Below are positions 1 to 7,647 of a stretch of DNA of 64,000 nt, piece by piece. The position numbers and the translations under genes were made by a program. Under the pieces are notes generated by a model. That model saw nothing but the letters and a program-made list of their open reading frames with translations. It did not search any database and was not told where the DNA came from. Every line of letters begins with the position of its first letter. Position 1 is the first letter of the stretch. Source of the stretch: Stenotrophomonas sp. 169 (GTDB lineage Bacteria; Pseudomonadota; Gammaproteobacteria; Xanthomonadales; Xanthomonadaceae); NCBI RefSeq assembly GCF_014621775.1, contig NZ_CP061204.1:3306501-3370500 (forward strand), written 5' to 3'.

Positions 1-949
1 CCTGCTGGGCCAGCATGGCGCGGGCTTCGTTCTCGACCAGGCGCGGCGGCATTTCGACCGAGCTGTAGGCGGCGATCAGCTGCTCACCGACTTCGCGACG
101 CAGGCGGTTCATCAGCGCGCCCTTGAGCTCGCGCTCCAGGTTGGCGCGGATGTCGCTGCGGAACTGCTCCACATCACCCGCCTTCACGCCGAAGCTCTTG
201 ATGAACGCATCGTCCACCACCGGCAGCGACTCTTCGGACACCTCGGTGACCTTCACGGTGACCTGCACGGTCTTGCCCGCCAGGGCCTCGACGCGCCAGT
301 CAGCCGGGAAATCGACGTCCAGGGTCTTCTCTTCGCCCTTGGCCAAGCCGACCAGGCCCTTCTCGATGGCCTCGAACATCATGTTCTGGCCGATGATGAT
401 GGTGCCCTTCTCGGTGCCTTCGGCCGGCAGACGCTCGTCGCCCGCCTGCGAGAAGGTCTCCAGCGCGACCAGGTCGCCTTCCTGTGCGCCACGGCTGACC
501 GGGGCCCAGGTACGACGCTGCTGGCGCAGGTTTTCGATCATCTGGTCGATGTCGGCATCGCCGATCTCGGCCACGTGGCGGACCACGCTCAGCTTGGTCA
601 CGTCGATTTCGCCGAACTCCGGCAGCAGCTCGACGGTGGCCACGAACGACAGTTCACCCTGCTCACCCTTGTCGATGCGCGGGCTGCCGACGACCCGCAG
701 GTCGTGCTCGCGGATGGCCGCGTCGAAGGTTTCGCGCAGCAGGCCGTCAACGGCTTCGCCACGGACCTGCGCGCCGAAGCGCTGCTCGATCACCTTGGCC
801 GGCACCTTGCCCGGGCGGAAGCCCTTGATGCGGGTGGTGCGCGCGATTTCGCCCAGACGACCACTGACGTGGGTGTTCAGGCGATCTTCCGGCAGCGAGA
901 AGCTCAGGCGGCGTTCCAGGTTGCCGGTGGATTCGATCGAAGCTTGCAT
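1..949 (-). CDS. tig: Trigger factor, 3' end cut by window edge
   Basis: Ribosome-associated chaperone and peptidyl-prolyl isomerase that receives nascent chains at the tunnel exit. The visible 316 residues start [15 protein letters not shown], the usual N-terminal ribosome-binding domain. The tail-binding signature GFRPGKVP lies near residue 43. The central FKBP-like domain follows (about 160-245), with QEGDLVALE and VDFPADW. The C-terminal chaperone arm is only partly present, because full trigger factors have about 430 residues and the gene runs off the left edge. The ATG at 949 is chosen because it begins the conserved N-terminus. tRNA-Leu lies upstream on the same strand. Confidence 0.96.
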   Translation of the reverse strand, partial: MQASIESTGNLERRLSFSLPEDRLNTHVSGRLGEIARTTRIKGFRPGKVPAKVIEQRFGAQVRGEAVDGLLRETFDAAIREHDLRVVGSPRIDKGEQGELSFVATVELLPEFGEIDVTKLSVVRHVAEIGDADIDQMIENLRQQRRTWAPVSRGAQEGDLVALETFSQAGDERLPAEGTEKGTIIIGQNMMFEAIEKGLVGLAKGEEKTLDVDFPADWRVEALAGKTVQVTVKVTEVSEESLPVVDDAFIKSFGVKAGDVEQFRSDIRANLERELKGALMNRLRREVGEQLIAAYSSVEMPPRLVENEARAMLAQQ

Positions 950-1156
950 GTTGACTCCTGCCACCGGTGGCCCTTCTGGCCCCCGGTTCGATGTGATGGA
1001 CGAATACGGGTTGTTCGGACGCGGCGTTTGAAGGCGCTCGTCCGCCGCAGCCCTTTAGTTTGGACGATATCGGGCGGCACTGCCAGCGGGGGCCAGTCAG
1101 GGAGGCGGCCAGCCCTGACAGGCGCCGCGCCGGCCCCCGTGCGGGGCCAGCAGTAC

Positions 1157-1243
<87 letters not shown>

Positions 1244-1443
1244 AATGTCCAGCCGGATATTGTCGCAGCCCGAGGGCCTTCTTGGGTAGAGCCTGTGCGG
1301 GCCCGGCTTTCCGCGACACGCCGGGGCCGGCACACCGGCGCCGTGCACGGCATGCTCTAGAATGGGCCCGTAGTCGCAGACCACATCCCGCCACCCCCAC
1401 TTCTCCGTAGCCCTACCTGCCCGCCGAGGAGGCGAGCGTTCCC

Positions 1444-2670
1444 ATGCAGCAGCTGGACGCATCATCGCTGGGCGAGGACATCCTCAAGGACATTGCGCAG
1501 ATCGGCGCGATCGCCGCCGTGCCCCGCATCCTTGAAACCGTGGCGCATATCACCGGTTCGCGCTTCGCGGCCGTGGCCCGCGTCACCGACAGCAAGTGGA
1601 TCGCCTGCGCGACGTACGACACGCTCGGTTTCGGCCTGGACGTCGGCGGGCAGCTGGTGCTGGAAACGACGATCTGCAACGAGATCCGCCAAGTGCCGCA
1701 GCCGGTGATCTTCGGGCACGCGAGCGCACATCCGCGTTTTTCCACGCACCACACCCCGCGCATGTACGGGCTGGAAAGCTACGTCTCGGTGCCTATCTAC
1801 CGGCCGGACGGCAGCTTCTTCGGCACCTTGTGCGCCATCGACTCGGTGCCCGCCACCTTCGATGAGGCGCATGTGGTCCGGTCGCTGGAACTGTTCGCAG
1901 AGATGATCGGCAATTACCTGCACAACGAGCTGAAACTGCAGCAGGCCGTTGCCGATCTGTCCGCTGCGCAGGACATCGCCGGGCTGCGCGACCAGTTCAT
2001 CGCCGTGCTCGGCCACGACCTGCGCAGCCCCCTGCAGGCGGCCAGTGTCGCCACCGAGCTGCTGGAGCTGGAACCCTTGTCCGAGCGCGCGCAACGGTTT
2101 CTCGCACGCATTCGCGGCAGCCTTGGGCGCATCGATGGTTTGGTGAACGACGTGCTGGATTTTGCCCGCGGCCGACTGGGCGGCGGCATTCCGGTCACGC
2201 TGTCGTCCAACGCCGATCTCGTCGCGCAGCTGATGCAGGTGGTGCAGGAAGTCGCAGCCGCCACCGGGCGTACCGACATCCAGACGAACATCGTGCTCGG
2301 CGGTCCGCTGCTGTGCGATGCCAACCGCCTGGCGCAACTACTGGCCAACCTGCTGACCAATGCGGCCCTGCACGGCGCCGCCGACGAACCCATCACGCTG
2401 AGCATCGATGCGGATGATGAGGAGTTCGTTCTGCAGGTTCACAACGGCGGGGTGATCGCCGCGGACAAGGTGGACAAGCTGTTTACCCCGTTCTCGCGAG
2501 AGATCGGGACGGAGCCGCGCCCCGGCCTTGGCCTGGGGCTGTACATCGCCGCAGAGATCGCCAAGGCGCACGGCGGAACGCTTTCGGTGAAGTCCGATGC
2601 CGAGCACGGCACCCGATTCACGTTCCAGATGCCGGCGCTGGCGCACGAGACGCTTGCCCTCCCCGCCTGA
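1444..2670 (+). CDS. Soluble GAF-domain sensor histidine kinase
   Basis: A 408-residue two-component kinase with no membrane segment, so it should sense a cytoplasmic signal. An N-terminal GAF domain covers about residues 15-160 (VSVPIYRPDGSFFGTLCAID). A HisKA dimerisation domain has its phospho-acceptor histidine in GHDLRSPLQ (about residue 190). A HATPase domain carries the N box (LLANLLTNAALHG) and G box (PGLGLGLYIA). No response regulator is adjacent, so the partner is unknown. The architecture resembles phytochrome-like or GAF orphan kinases of Proteobacteria. The ATG at 1444 follows GAGGCGAGCG, a usable ribosome site. The gene ends just before a bidirectional hairpin terminator. Confidence 0.88.
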   Translation: MQQLDASSLGEDILKDIAQIGAIAAVPRILETVAHITGSRFAAVARVTDSKWIACATYDTLGFGLDVGGQLVLETTICNEIRQVPQPVIFGHASAHPRFSTHHTPRMYGLESYVSVPIYRPDGSFFGTLCAIDSVPATFDEAHVVRSLELFAEMIGNYLHNELKLQQAVADLSAAQDIAGLRDQFIAVLGHDLRSPLQAASVATELLELEPLSERAQRFLARIRGSLGRIDGLVNDVLDFARGRLGGGIPVTLSSNADLVAQLMQVVQEVAAATGRTDIQTNIVLGGPLLCDANRLAQLLANLLTNAALHGAADEPITLSIDADDEEFVLQVHNGGVIAADKVDKLFTPFSREIGTEPRPGLGLGLYIAAEIAKAHGGTLSVKSDAEHGTRFTFQMPALAHETLALPA

Positions 2671-2695
2671 CGACGGCCACTGAACGCCGCGCAAG

Positions 2696-2726
2696 AAAAA
2701 AGCCACCAGGATGACCTGGTGGCTTT
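2696..2726. terminator. Bidirectional hairpin terminator
   Basis: An 11-bp stem (AAGCCACCAGG/CCTGGTGGCTT) with a 4-nt loop. An A-run on its left is a U-run for minus-strand transcripts leaving tRNA-Lys, and TTTC on its right serves the kinase gene from the other side. Confidence 0.8.
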
Positions 2727-2730
2727 CGTC

Positions 2731-2806
2731 TGGTGGGCCGTCAAGGATTCGAACCTTGGACCTATTGATTAAGAGTCAACTGCTCTACCAACTGAGCTAA
2801 CGGCCC
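2731..2806 (-). tRNA. tRNA-Lys (CTT), copy 1
   Basis: A 76-nt tRNA on the minus strand from GGGCCGTTAGCTCAG to an encoded CCA. The anticodon loop CTCTTAA gives CTT. It is identical over its whole length to the copy at 2909-2984 and has its own terminator downstream. Confidence 0.97.
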
Positions 2807-2872
2807 GAAAATCGGGAGGCGAATTATGACGTATTCGCTACACGGCCTGCAAGTACTAATTTCGGTAGCCAA

Positions 2873-2905
2873 GAAAAAAGCCACCAAGCGAACTTGGTGG
2901 CTTCT
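2873..2905 (-). terminator. Hairpin terminator after second tRNA-Lys
   Basis: Stem AAGCCACCAAG/CTTGGTGGCTT followed on the minus strand by a run of six T. It is clearly related to the hairpin at 2696-2726, so tRNA and terminator appear to have been duplicated together. Confidence 0.8.
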
Positions 2906-2908
2906 GTC

Positions 2909-2984
2909 TGGTGGGCCGTCAAGGATTCGAACCTTGGACCTATTGATTAAGAGTCAACTGCTCTACCAACTGAGCTAACGGCCC
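2909..2984 (-). tRNA. tRNA-Lys (CTT), copy 2
   Basis: A 76-nt tRNA identical to the copy at 2731-2806, anticodon CTT, with an encoded CCA. The two genes lie in tandem 178 bp apart, downstream of tRNA-His. Confidence 0.97.
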
Positions 2985-3067
2985 GAAAAACTAGACGGAT
3001 ACTTTACCTTGCATCCCGTCTTACTGCAACGATCGACCTGCTTTCGGCAGGGACGATCCTGTAACAG

Positions 3068-3145
3068 TGGGGTGGCTGAGGGGATTCGAACCCCCGACCA
3101 CCGGAATCACAATCCGGAACTCTAACCAACTGAGCTACAGCCACC
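3068..3145 (-). tRNA. tRNA-His (GTG)
   Basis: A 78-nt tRNA on the minus strand starting GGTGGCTGTAGCTCAG, with the extra 5' G typical of tRNA-His paired to C73. The anticodon loop TTGTGAT gives GTG. The CCA end is encoded. Confidence 0.97.
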
Positions 3146-3602
3146 ACTGAAACGTTTGATCCGGTTGCGCTGATGCGTGCCACCGGACCAGAAACTCTGC
3201 TGCAGACTGTGCCCGAAAGCGACGAGTGCTGAAGCAAGTCCGCTATTTTTACGAAGTCGCCGGGGAATTGCAAGCTTTTCTTGATGGCAATTTACGCGTG
3301 CGCATCCCCGGTTGCAGGACGACCTCCAGGCGGCGTCAACCACGCCCACCGGCACTTGTCGCCATCCGCCCTTGGCTGCCGGTCATCGCCGGGCATCGAC
3401 TGCGTTGACGCGCTTGTCCATGTCCCCGCCCGCCCGGCTACACGATCAAGGGCTCCCAAGGCTTCGCATCTCTTCCCCGCGCGTGCCCCGCCGGTGCTGT
3501 CAGCAGCAGAAATGACGTTCTAGCGTCTTGGCACCGTACATGGCTGGAGCATCGCCGTGGACCGTGTCAGCGTGGAACTTCCATGATCTGACTTAGCCAC
3601 GC
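3146..3602. other. Gene-free interval with probable tRNA promoter
   Basis: 457 bp between tRNA-His and the first accessory gene. Apart from the candidate tRNA promoter at 3246-3273 I see no convincing gene, repeat or copy of a tRNA 3' end that could mark an integration boundary. Confidence 0.5.
3246..3273 (-). promoter_or_regulatory. Candidate sigma-70 promoter for tRNA-His/Lys/Lys
   Basis: On the minus strand TTGCAA is followed after 16 bp by TAAAAA, about 100 nt before the tRNA-His 5' end. It matters because the accessory block separates these tRNAs from the tRNA-Pro/Arg pair, so they need their own promoter. Assigned by eye. Confidence 0.4.
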
Positions 3603-4025
3603 ATGAACACGTTCCGTCCAATCCGCATTCGATCGCAGCACGCCCCTCCCCTGCCCCTGACTTCACGCTTCGACGCGCCTGCCCGGCGGTCACGGTCCGA
3701 CCTGACGGAGGGCTTCCATGCAGCGGCCGCAGGCTGGTGGCTGACCCGCATGCTGATGCAATCGCGGGAACTGGACGGGCTGATATCCGACCTTCGCATC
3801 CAGCAGCGAATGCTCACCCTCGACAGATCCCGACCGCCACTGCGTCCTCCCTGCTGGCTTGAAGCCTCGCTGTCGCCGCGACTGATGCGGAGCGAATACG
3901 ACGCGTTGATCCAGACACTGAGTGCCCGGCGCGCCGAGCTGGGGCGCACTTACCTGCCGCTGATGAACGCCTTGGCAAACGGCGGGCCGGTGCCGTCTGC
4001 GGTGACATCGATCATCGTCGCCTAG
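3603..4025 (+). CDS. Hypothetical protein (140 aa)
   Basis: I do not recognise a family. The frame has plausible protein character in its second half (WLEASLSPRLMRSEYDAL, then a helical stretch ending AELGRTYLPLMNALA). The first 40 residues are Arg/Pro-rich and may be untranslated. No good ribosome site precedes the ATG at 3603, so an internal start such as the Met near residue 50 is possible. It converges on the small HTH gene at 4022-4294, the stop codons overlapping by 4 nt. Confidence 0.4.
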   Translation: MNTFRPIRIRSQHAPPLPLTSRFDAPARRSRSDLTEGFHAAAAGWWLTRMLMQSRELDGLISDLRIQQRMLTLDRSRPPLRPPCWLEASLSPRLMRSEYDALIQTLSARRAELGRTYLPLMNALANGGPVPSAVTSIIVA

Positions 4026-4294
4026 CGATTCGGCGTCGCGTGAGAAATGACGGCGAGCGAACGCGGCAGCAGCGACAGCGGCACATCGAGTGTCGTAGTC
4101 GCCACGGTGATGCCCTGCTGCTGCGCCAGAAAGACCAGTGCCGTGCCGACTTCGAACGAGACGGTTTTCTGGGTTCCGCGCTTGATGCGATGGATCGTCG
4201 ACTGTGATGTGCCGCACGCGGCGGCGATGCGAGCCTCGCTCCACAAGGCGTTGCCTAACGCAACGGCGGCGTGGCGGGGGGAATGAATAACCAT
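4022..4294 (-). CDS. Small Cro-like helix-turn-helix protein
   Basis: A 90-residue protein whose residues 17-45 (SEARIAAACGTSQSTIHRIK) form a Cro/C1-type helix-turn-helix. It would act as a DNA-binding repressor. It is divergent from the CI-like gene at 4379-5104, the classical Cro/CI arrangement of a prophage switch. It is a paralogue of the gene at 5133-5495: both share WSEARIA-ACG-SQST-HR-K-G-Q-TV-(F/Y)EVG-ALV. The phage-switch role is inferred from this layout; the target is unknown. Confidence 0.7.
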   Translation of the reverse strand: MVIHSPRHAAVALGNALWSEARIAAACGTSQSTIHRIKRGTQKTVSFEVGTALVFLAQQQGITVATTTLDVPLSLLPRSLAVISHATPNR

Positions 4295-4304
4295 CAGGGG
4301 ATGC

Positions 4305-4320
4305 TATTCGTTGGGGAATA
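4305..4320. promoter_or_regulatory. Candidate operator in the divergent Cro/CI region
   Basis: The dyad TATTC-N6-GAATA sits in an unusually AT-rich 85-bp stretch between the divergent regulatory genes, where promoters and operators are expected. Only one clear copy was seen. Confidence 0.35.
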
Positions 4321-4378
4321 TCATTTTCAATACATAAACGAACTATCTCAATTACAGGGCCATCGAAACAATTCATAT

Positions 4379-5104
4379 ATGCATAAAGTGGCCATCAACC
4401 TTCGCCAACTGATGAAGGCCCACGGACTGAGCGAAAACGCCCTTGCGCGCCACGTGGAGGTGCCGCAACCCACCGTCCACCGCGTGCTGGCAGGAGGGGT
4501 TGCCGACCCACGGGACAAGACGCTGCGACCGCTGGCCACCTGGTTCGGCGTGTCCGTTGAACAGCTGCGCACCGATCTGCCGGAGATGGAAATCCCAAGC
4601 AAGGATGGTGGGCTGTATCGCATCCGGCCGGCCAAAGCCGCGCTGATGCTGCGCGACCGCGAACCGGATGTCGCGGTGATTGAAGTGGTCGGACGCGTCA
4701 CAACCGAGGGCAATCGGCCTGCGGTGGAGCTGGCCGCTACGGGCAGGCATCACCCCTATCCTGCCGACTGGTTCACCCAGCAGAACGCCGCGCCGGTGAA
4801 TGTGCGCGTGCTGTCGATATCCGGCGCAGCGATGACGCCGACGCTGTTCGAAGGCGATCAGATCGCGGTCAACCTGGCGGATACGCGCATCCATGACGGG
4901 CGCGTGCATCTGCTGATCAGCGGCGGCGGCGAACCGGAGCTGATGGTCCGGCGCCTGTTCAAGACCCCGGACGGCAAGGTGCGTGTGGTGTGCGACAACC
5001 CGGATGCGTCGCGCTATCCAGATGACCTGCTGGATGCGGAGGACTTGGAGAAAGTGGTGATCGTTGGACGCGTGATCGATCGCCGGGGCGCGGGCGGTCT
5101 GTGA
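4379..5104 (+). CDS. CI-like repressor with degenerate S24 (LexA-type) domain
   Basis: A 241-residue phage-type repressor. Residues 5-60 form an XRE helix-turn-helix (ENALARHVEVPQPTVHRVLA). Residues about 140-235 match the S24/LexA C-terminal domain in spacing: SISGAAMTPTLFEGDQIAVN, then ELMVRRLFKTPDG, then VCDNPDASRYP. The catalytic Ser that precedes Met in active enzymes (usually G-D-S-M) is Ala151, and the catalytic Lys (usually V-K-R-L) is Arg191, so RecA-stimulated self-cleavage should be impossible. The ATG at 4379 is chosen because it opens the HTH domain and leaves the AT-rich operator region untranslated. An upstream in-frame ATG at 4283 would overlap the divergent gene. Confidence 0.8.
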   Translation: MHKVAINLRQLMKAHGLSENALARHVEVPQPTVHRVLAGGVADPRDKTLRPLATWFGVSVEQLRTDLPEMEIPSKDGGLYRIRPAKAALMLRDREPDVAVIEVVGRVTTEGNRPAVELAATGRHHPYPADWFTQQNAAPVNVRVLSISGAAMTPTLFEGDQIAVNLADTRIHDGRVHLLISGGGEPELMVRRLFKTPDGKVRVVCDNPDASRYPDDLLDAEDLEKVVIVGRVIDRRGAGGL

Positions 5105-5132
5105 GTGCATGGCCACTCCGGTGCCGTCGCGA

Positions 5133-5495
5133 TCATGGCAATTGCTGCGGAGTGTGTGACCCCTTCGCGGCGTTGCGAGGTGCGCACAGGTGCCCGCCGC
5201 AGCAACCAGACGTGGGCACCTGCAGGCCCAGGTGGTGGGCTGTCATGACCAGTGCAGCACCGACTTCGTAGGTCACGGTCGCCTGCACGCCGCACTTGAA
5301 ACGGTGCACGGTGGATTGCGAGCAGCCACAGGCGTGCGCAATGCGCGCTTCGGACCAGCGCGCGTGACTGAGCGCCAAGGTGGCGCACCGGGGACAGGAC
5401 AGCAGCATCTGCGGCGTCGGCGCGATGCCGGCCTCGCGCGCTGCGACGTCCATCAACGTGGACACGCGATCAAACGCATCGATCTTCGCTGGCAT
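5133..5495 (-). CDS. Second Cro-like HTH protein, paralogue of 4022-4294
   Basis: A 120-residue protein with a central helix-turn-helix (WSEARIAHACGCSQSTVHRF) closely similar to the protein encoded at 4022-4294. It has about 35 extra N-terminal residues with a possible metal-binding CPRC and a Cys-rich tail (GCCGGHLC). The start at 5495 follows GAGGT with a 5-nt gap; ATG at 5513 is an alternative. It converges on the CI-like gene, 28 bp apart, so the repressor is bracketed by two related small HTH genes. Function beyond DNA binding is unknown. Confidence 0.6.
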   Translation of the reverse strand: MPAKIDAFDRVSTLMDVAAREAGIAPTPQMLLSCPRCATLALSHARWSEARIAHACGCSQSTVHRFKCGVQATVTYEVGAALVMTAHHLGLQVPTSGCCGGHLCAPRNAAKGSHTPQQLP

Positions 5496-5840
5496 GATGA
5501 CCTCGCATGGCATGAAGCCACCTGTACCGAGGCACGAGGTGGCGGGCGATGCGGGTTGCAGTACCGGCAAGAATGACCGAACAAACCGGCGGATCGAGAG
5601 ACATCCCCGCGCATCGCCCGCCATGGAACTGGCAGGGTGATGCATTCTCCGCCGTGCCCGAGGGCGACAACAGAGCTTGATCGGCCATTCTGAAATCAGG
5701 ACTGCAATCCCGGCTGATCGTTGCGGATCAGCACCGTTATCGTGGCAGTGGCGGCTCAGCGGCATCCATCAGGGAAGTTGCAAAGCGACAATGCGTCATT
5801 CGCTATGCTTGGCTGCTTGCAACAGGGAGTGGTGATTTCA
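5496..5840. other. Gene-free interval
   Basis: 345 bp between the divergent HTH and acetyltransferase genes. Open frames reach in from both sides but lack ribosome sites and protein character. No repeat or RNA gene was seen. Confidence 0.4.
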
Positions 5841-6308
5841 ATGACTGACGGAATGGGCGCTGTTCGACTGGCAACGGCGCACGATGTGGACGCGATCTTC
5901 GACGTGAGAGTGGGCGTGCGCGAGAACATACTGACGCGTGCCGAGCTTACCGAGCGGGGCATCACCCGCGACGCGGTGCTCGCGATGATCGGAGAAGCTT
6001 CCTGCGTGTGGGTGGTCGAGGTCGACAGCGAGGTCGTCGGCTTTTCCATGGCGGACGCCGAGGACGCCTGCGTGTTCGCCGCGTTCGTGCGCCCCGATCA
6101 GGAGGGACGCGGACTAGGCAGCGTGTTGATGGCCGCCGCGGAAGCGTTCCTGTTCCAGCATCACGAGCGTATCTGGCTGGAGACCGCCTACGCGAGCCGA
6201 GCGCGGGAATTCTATGAAAGACGCGGCTGGGTCCAGGTTGCAGAACTGGCCGACGGTGACGTGCGGATGGAGAAAGTGCTGCCGGGACGTGCCATCAGTC
6301 CAGGTTGA
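5841..6308 (+). CDS. GNAT family N-acetyltransferase
   Basis: A 155-residue acetyl-CoA-dependent acetyltransferase of unknown substrate. The GNAT fold is seen in VVEVDSEVVGFSMAD (strands 2-4), then VRPDQEGRGLGSVLMAAAE, where Q-E-G-R-G-L-G is the acetyl-CoA loop of motif A, then LETAYASRAREFYERRGW (motif B). AGGGAG 11 nt upstream supports ATG 5841. Its 3' end overlaps the convergent gene at 6295-6771 by 14 bp. Confidence 0.85.
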   Translation: MTDGMGAVRLATAHDVDAIFDVRVGVRENILTRAELTERGITRDAVLAMIGEASCVWVVEVDSEVVGFSMADAEDACVFAAFVRPDQEGRGLGSVLMAAAEAFLFQHHERIWLETAYASRAREFYERRGWVQVAELADGDVRMEKVLPGRAISPG

Positions 6309-6771
6309 GCCTGGAGAGGGTGGCATCGGCGGGGATGATGTCGACTCTGCGCATGCAGCCGAAATCAAGGCCCTGAAACCAGAAGCCAATGACGGCATCG
6401 CCTACGTGCACGACGAACGTGTTCCATTCCAGCTCACTTCTGCCGTGGCTGCGGTTGATCACCAGCAGCTTCGGGTAACGCGCGCGGACTGATGCGAACG
6501 GAACGCAGCTGCCTGAAAGACGGAAGGAGATCGGTTCCGGGCGACCGTTCCGGTCCAACACGGGCACGATCGCTTCGGCAAACAGCGACGGTCCAATGTC
6601 AGCGGGCACGATACGCGCGCTGTCTGCGAGCGTGCGATCGGCCTGCTGCGGACGATCATCTTCACGATCAGGCATCGTCTCGGCGAGCCGCTCTACAAGG
6701 GCGAAGGCCCGGGGCGGCCAGGTGGCAACCATCATGCAGTCGGGCGGCGCCCGCCCTTGGTGCTTGGGCAC
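6295..6771 (-). CDS. Hypothetical protein, possibly 5'-truncated
   Basis: Up to 158 residues from a GTG; an internal ATG pair near 6735 would give about 146. I do not recognise the family. The C-terminal half looks real (KLLVINRSHGRSELEWNTFVV, then FWFQGLDFGCMRRVD). The frame stays open upstream to a TAG near 6812 without a good start and with protein-like sequence (GYPCFVVPKH), which suggests the original N-terminus was lost, perhaps when the accessory block arrived. Confidence 0.4.
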   Translation of the reverse strand: MPKHQGRAPPDCMMVATWPPRAFALVERLAETMPDREDDRPQQADRTLADSARIVPADIGPSLFAEAIVPVLDRNGRPEPISFRLSGSCVPFASVRARYPKLLVINRSHGRSELEWNTFVVHVGDAVIGFWFQGLDFGCMRRVDIIPADATLSRLNLD

Positions 6772-6803
6772 GACGAAGCACGGATATCCGAGGCACCCCC
6801 TCT

Positions 6804-7043
6804 ATGTCCGCAGTGATCAGCAGCTGGTGGAGTGGCAGCCCAATGGTTGAGCGCATGCGCAACGTCATCAGCTCCACTCCCTCAGGCAGGCAGTACAGCT
6901 GCCTCCTCCCCTGCGGGCACACCGTCACCTGCACCGCCGTCCCCGTCAGCGGCTCCCGCTTCTCTCAGCGCGCGCTGTTCACCGCTGCTTGCGACCAGTG
7001 CTCAACTCGGATTCACCGCTATGGCATCACGTCAGCAAACTGA
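6804..7043 (+). CDS. Small zinc-ribbon-like phage protein
   Basis: A 79-residue frame (66 if translation begins at ATG 6843). It contains CLLPCGHTVTC and, 20 residues later, CDQC, a Cys/His spacing expected of a zinc ribbon. Such proteins are common among small phage genes. GAGG lies 10 nt before ATG 6804. It points toward the HEPN-like gene, whose 3' end it overlaps. No specific function can be assigned. Confidence 0.45.
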   Translation: MSAVISSWWSGSPMVERMRNVISSTPSGRQYSCLLPCGHTVTCTAVPVSGSRFSQRALFTAACDQCSTRIHRYGITSAN

Positions 7044-7614
7044 CAGACCAGGACTGGCGACTAAGCCTTTTGAACTCGACTGCGCGACGGCCTGCGGCCG
7101 TCCATATCTCAAGGAGGGCCGCTTCTATGGCGTCTGCAACCCTATCGAGTTCGTCCAGATCATGGAGGGGCAAGTAATGCCTCTGCATCTCCTTATTGAG
7201 AAGCTCTCTTGCGTCAACGTCCTCTTCGACTTCTACAACCGAGTCTATTTCACGAGCGTGCGGCTTGGCATGAGCGTGCGCGTCACGCGCCTCCATAAGC
7301 CGCTGAACATCGGACCACGGGCTGGCGCCGAAATCGGCCTTCAGACCGACTTTTCTCGCAATGGCCTTGATCTTGTCCTTAACTGTGCTCCGATCCTTCC
7401 ACTCAGCGCCGAGAATCGCCGGGCCGAGGGTTTGACAGAACGCCTCAACCGAGAAGGCAGTCATCACCACTGCCGCCGTAGTCGTGTGCGCGCTGCCGGG
7501 CAAGTACTCACGGGCTACGGCGCGAACAGATCGTGCTGCATGCGCCATCTCCTGCCAGGCCTCGTAGTTGTACTGCCCCTTGACGCGCAGCCTCTTCACC
7601 CCCGGCTTTCCCAC
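7027..7614 (-). CDS. HEPN-like domain protein, possible RNase
   Basis: A 195-residue, mostly helical protein. Its residues 110-115 read RDAHAH, matching the R-[ND]-x-x-x-H catalytic signature of HEPN ribonucleases. An upstream helix TAAVVMTAFSVEAFCQTL resembles the first HEPN helix. HEPN proteins act as RNases in toxin-antitoxin, abortive infection and CRISPR systems; that role here is inference. The start is GTG 7614, preceded by AGGAA. It lies 33 bp downstream of the hypothetical gene at 7648-8160 on the same strand, which could encode a partner. Confidence 0.6.
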   Translation of the reverse strand: MGKPGVKRLRVKGQYNYEAWQEMAHAARSVRAVAREYLPGSAHTTTAAVVMTAFSVEAFCQTLGPAILGAEWKDRSTVKDKIKAIARKVGLKADFGASPWSDVQRLMEARDAHAHAKPHAREIDSVVEVEEDVDARELLNKEMQRHYLPLHDLDELDRVADAIEAALLEIWTAAGRRAVEFKRLSRQSWSVSLLT

Positions 7615-7647
7615 ATCGATTTCCTGACTAAGCGAGTGTGGTCAATC

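Noticed and set aside
2731..2984. The two tRNA-Lys genes as attL/attR of an element
   Set aside because: Both are full length with their own terminators, and only about 100 bp lie between them; a simple tandem duplication explains them.
3146..3600. Search for a duplicated tRNA-Arg 3' end as attachment repeat
   Set aside because: No stretch matching the tRNA-Arg T-arm and acceptor end was found here or at 5800-8200 by eye; boundaries of the element therefore remain unassigned.
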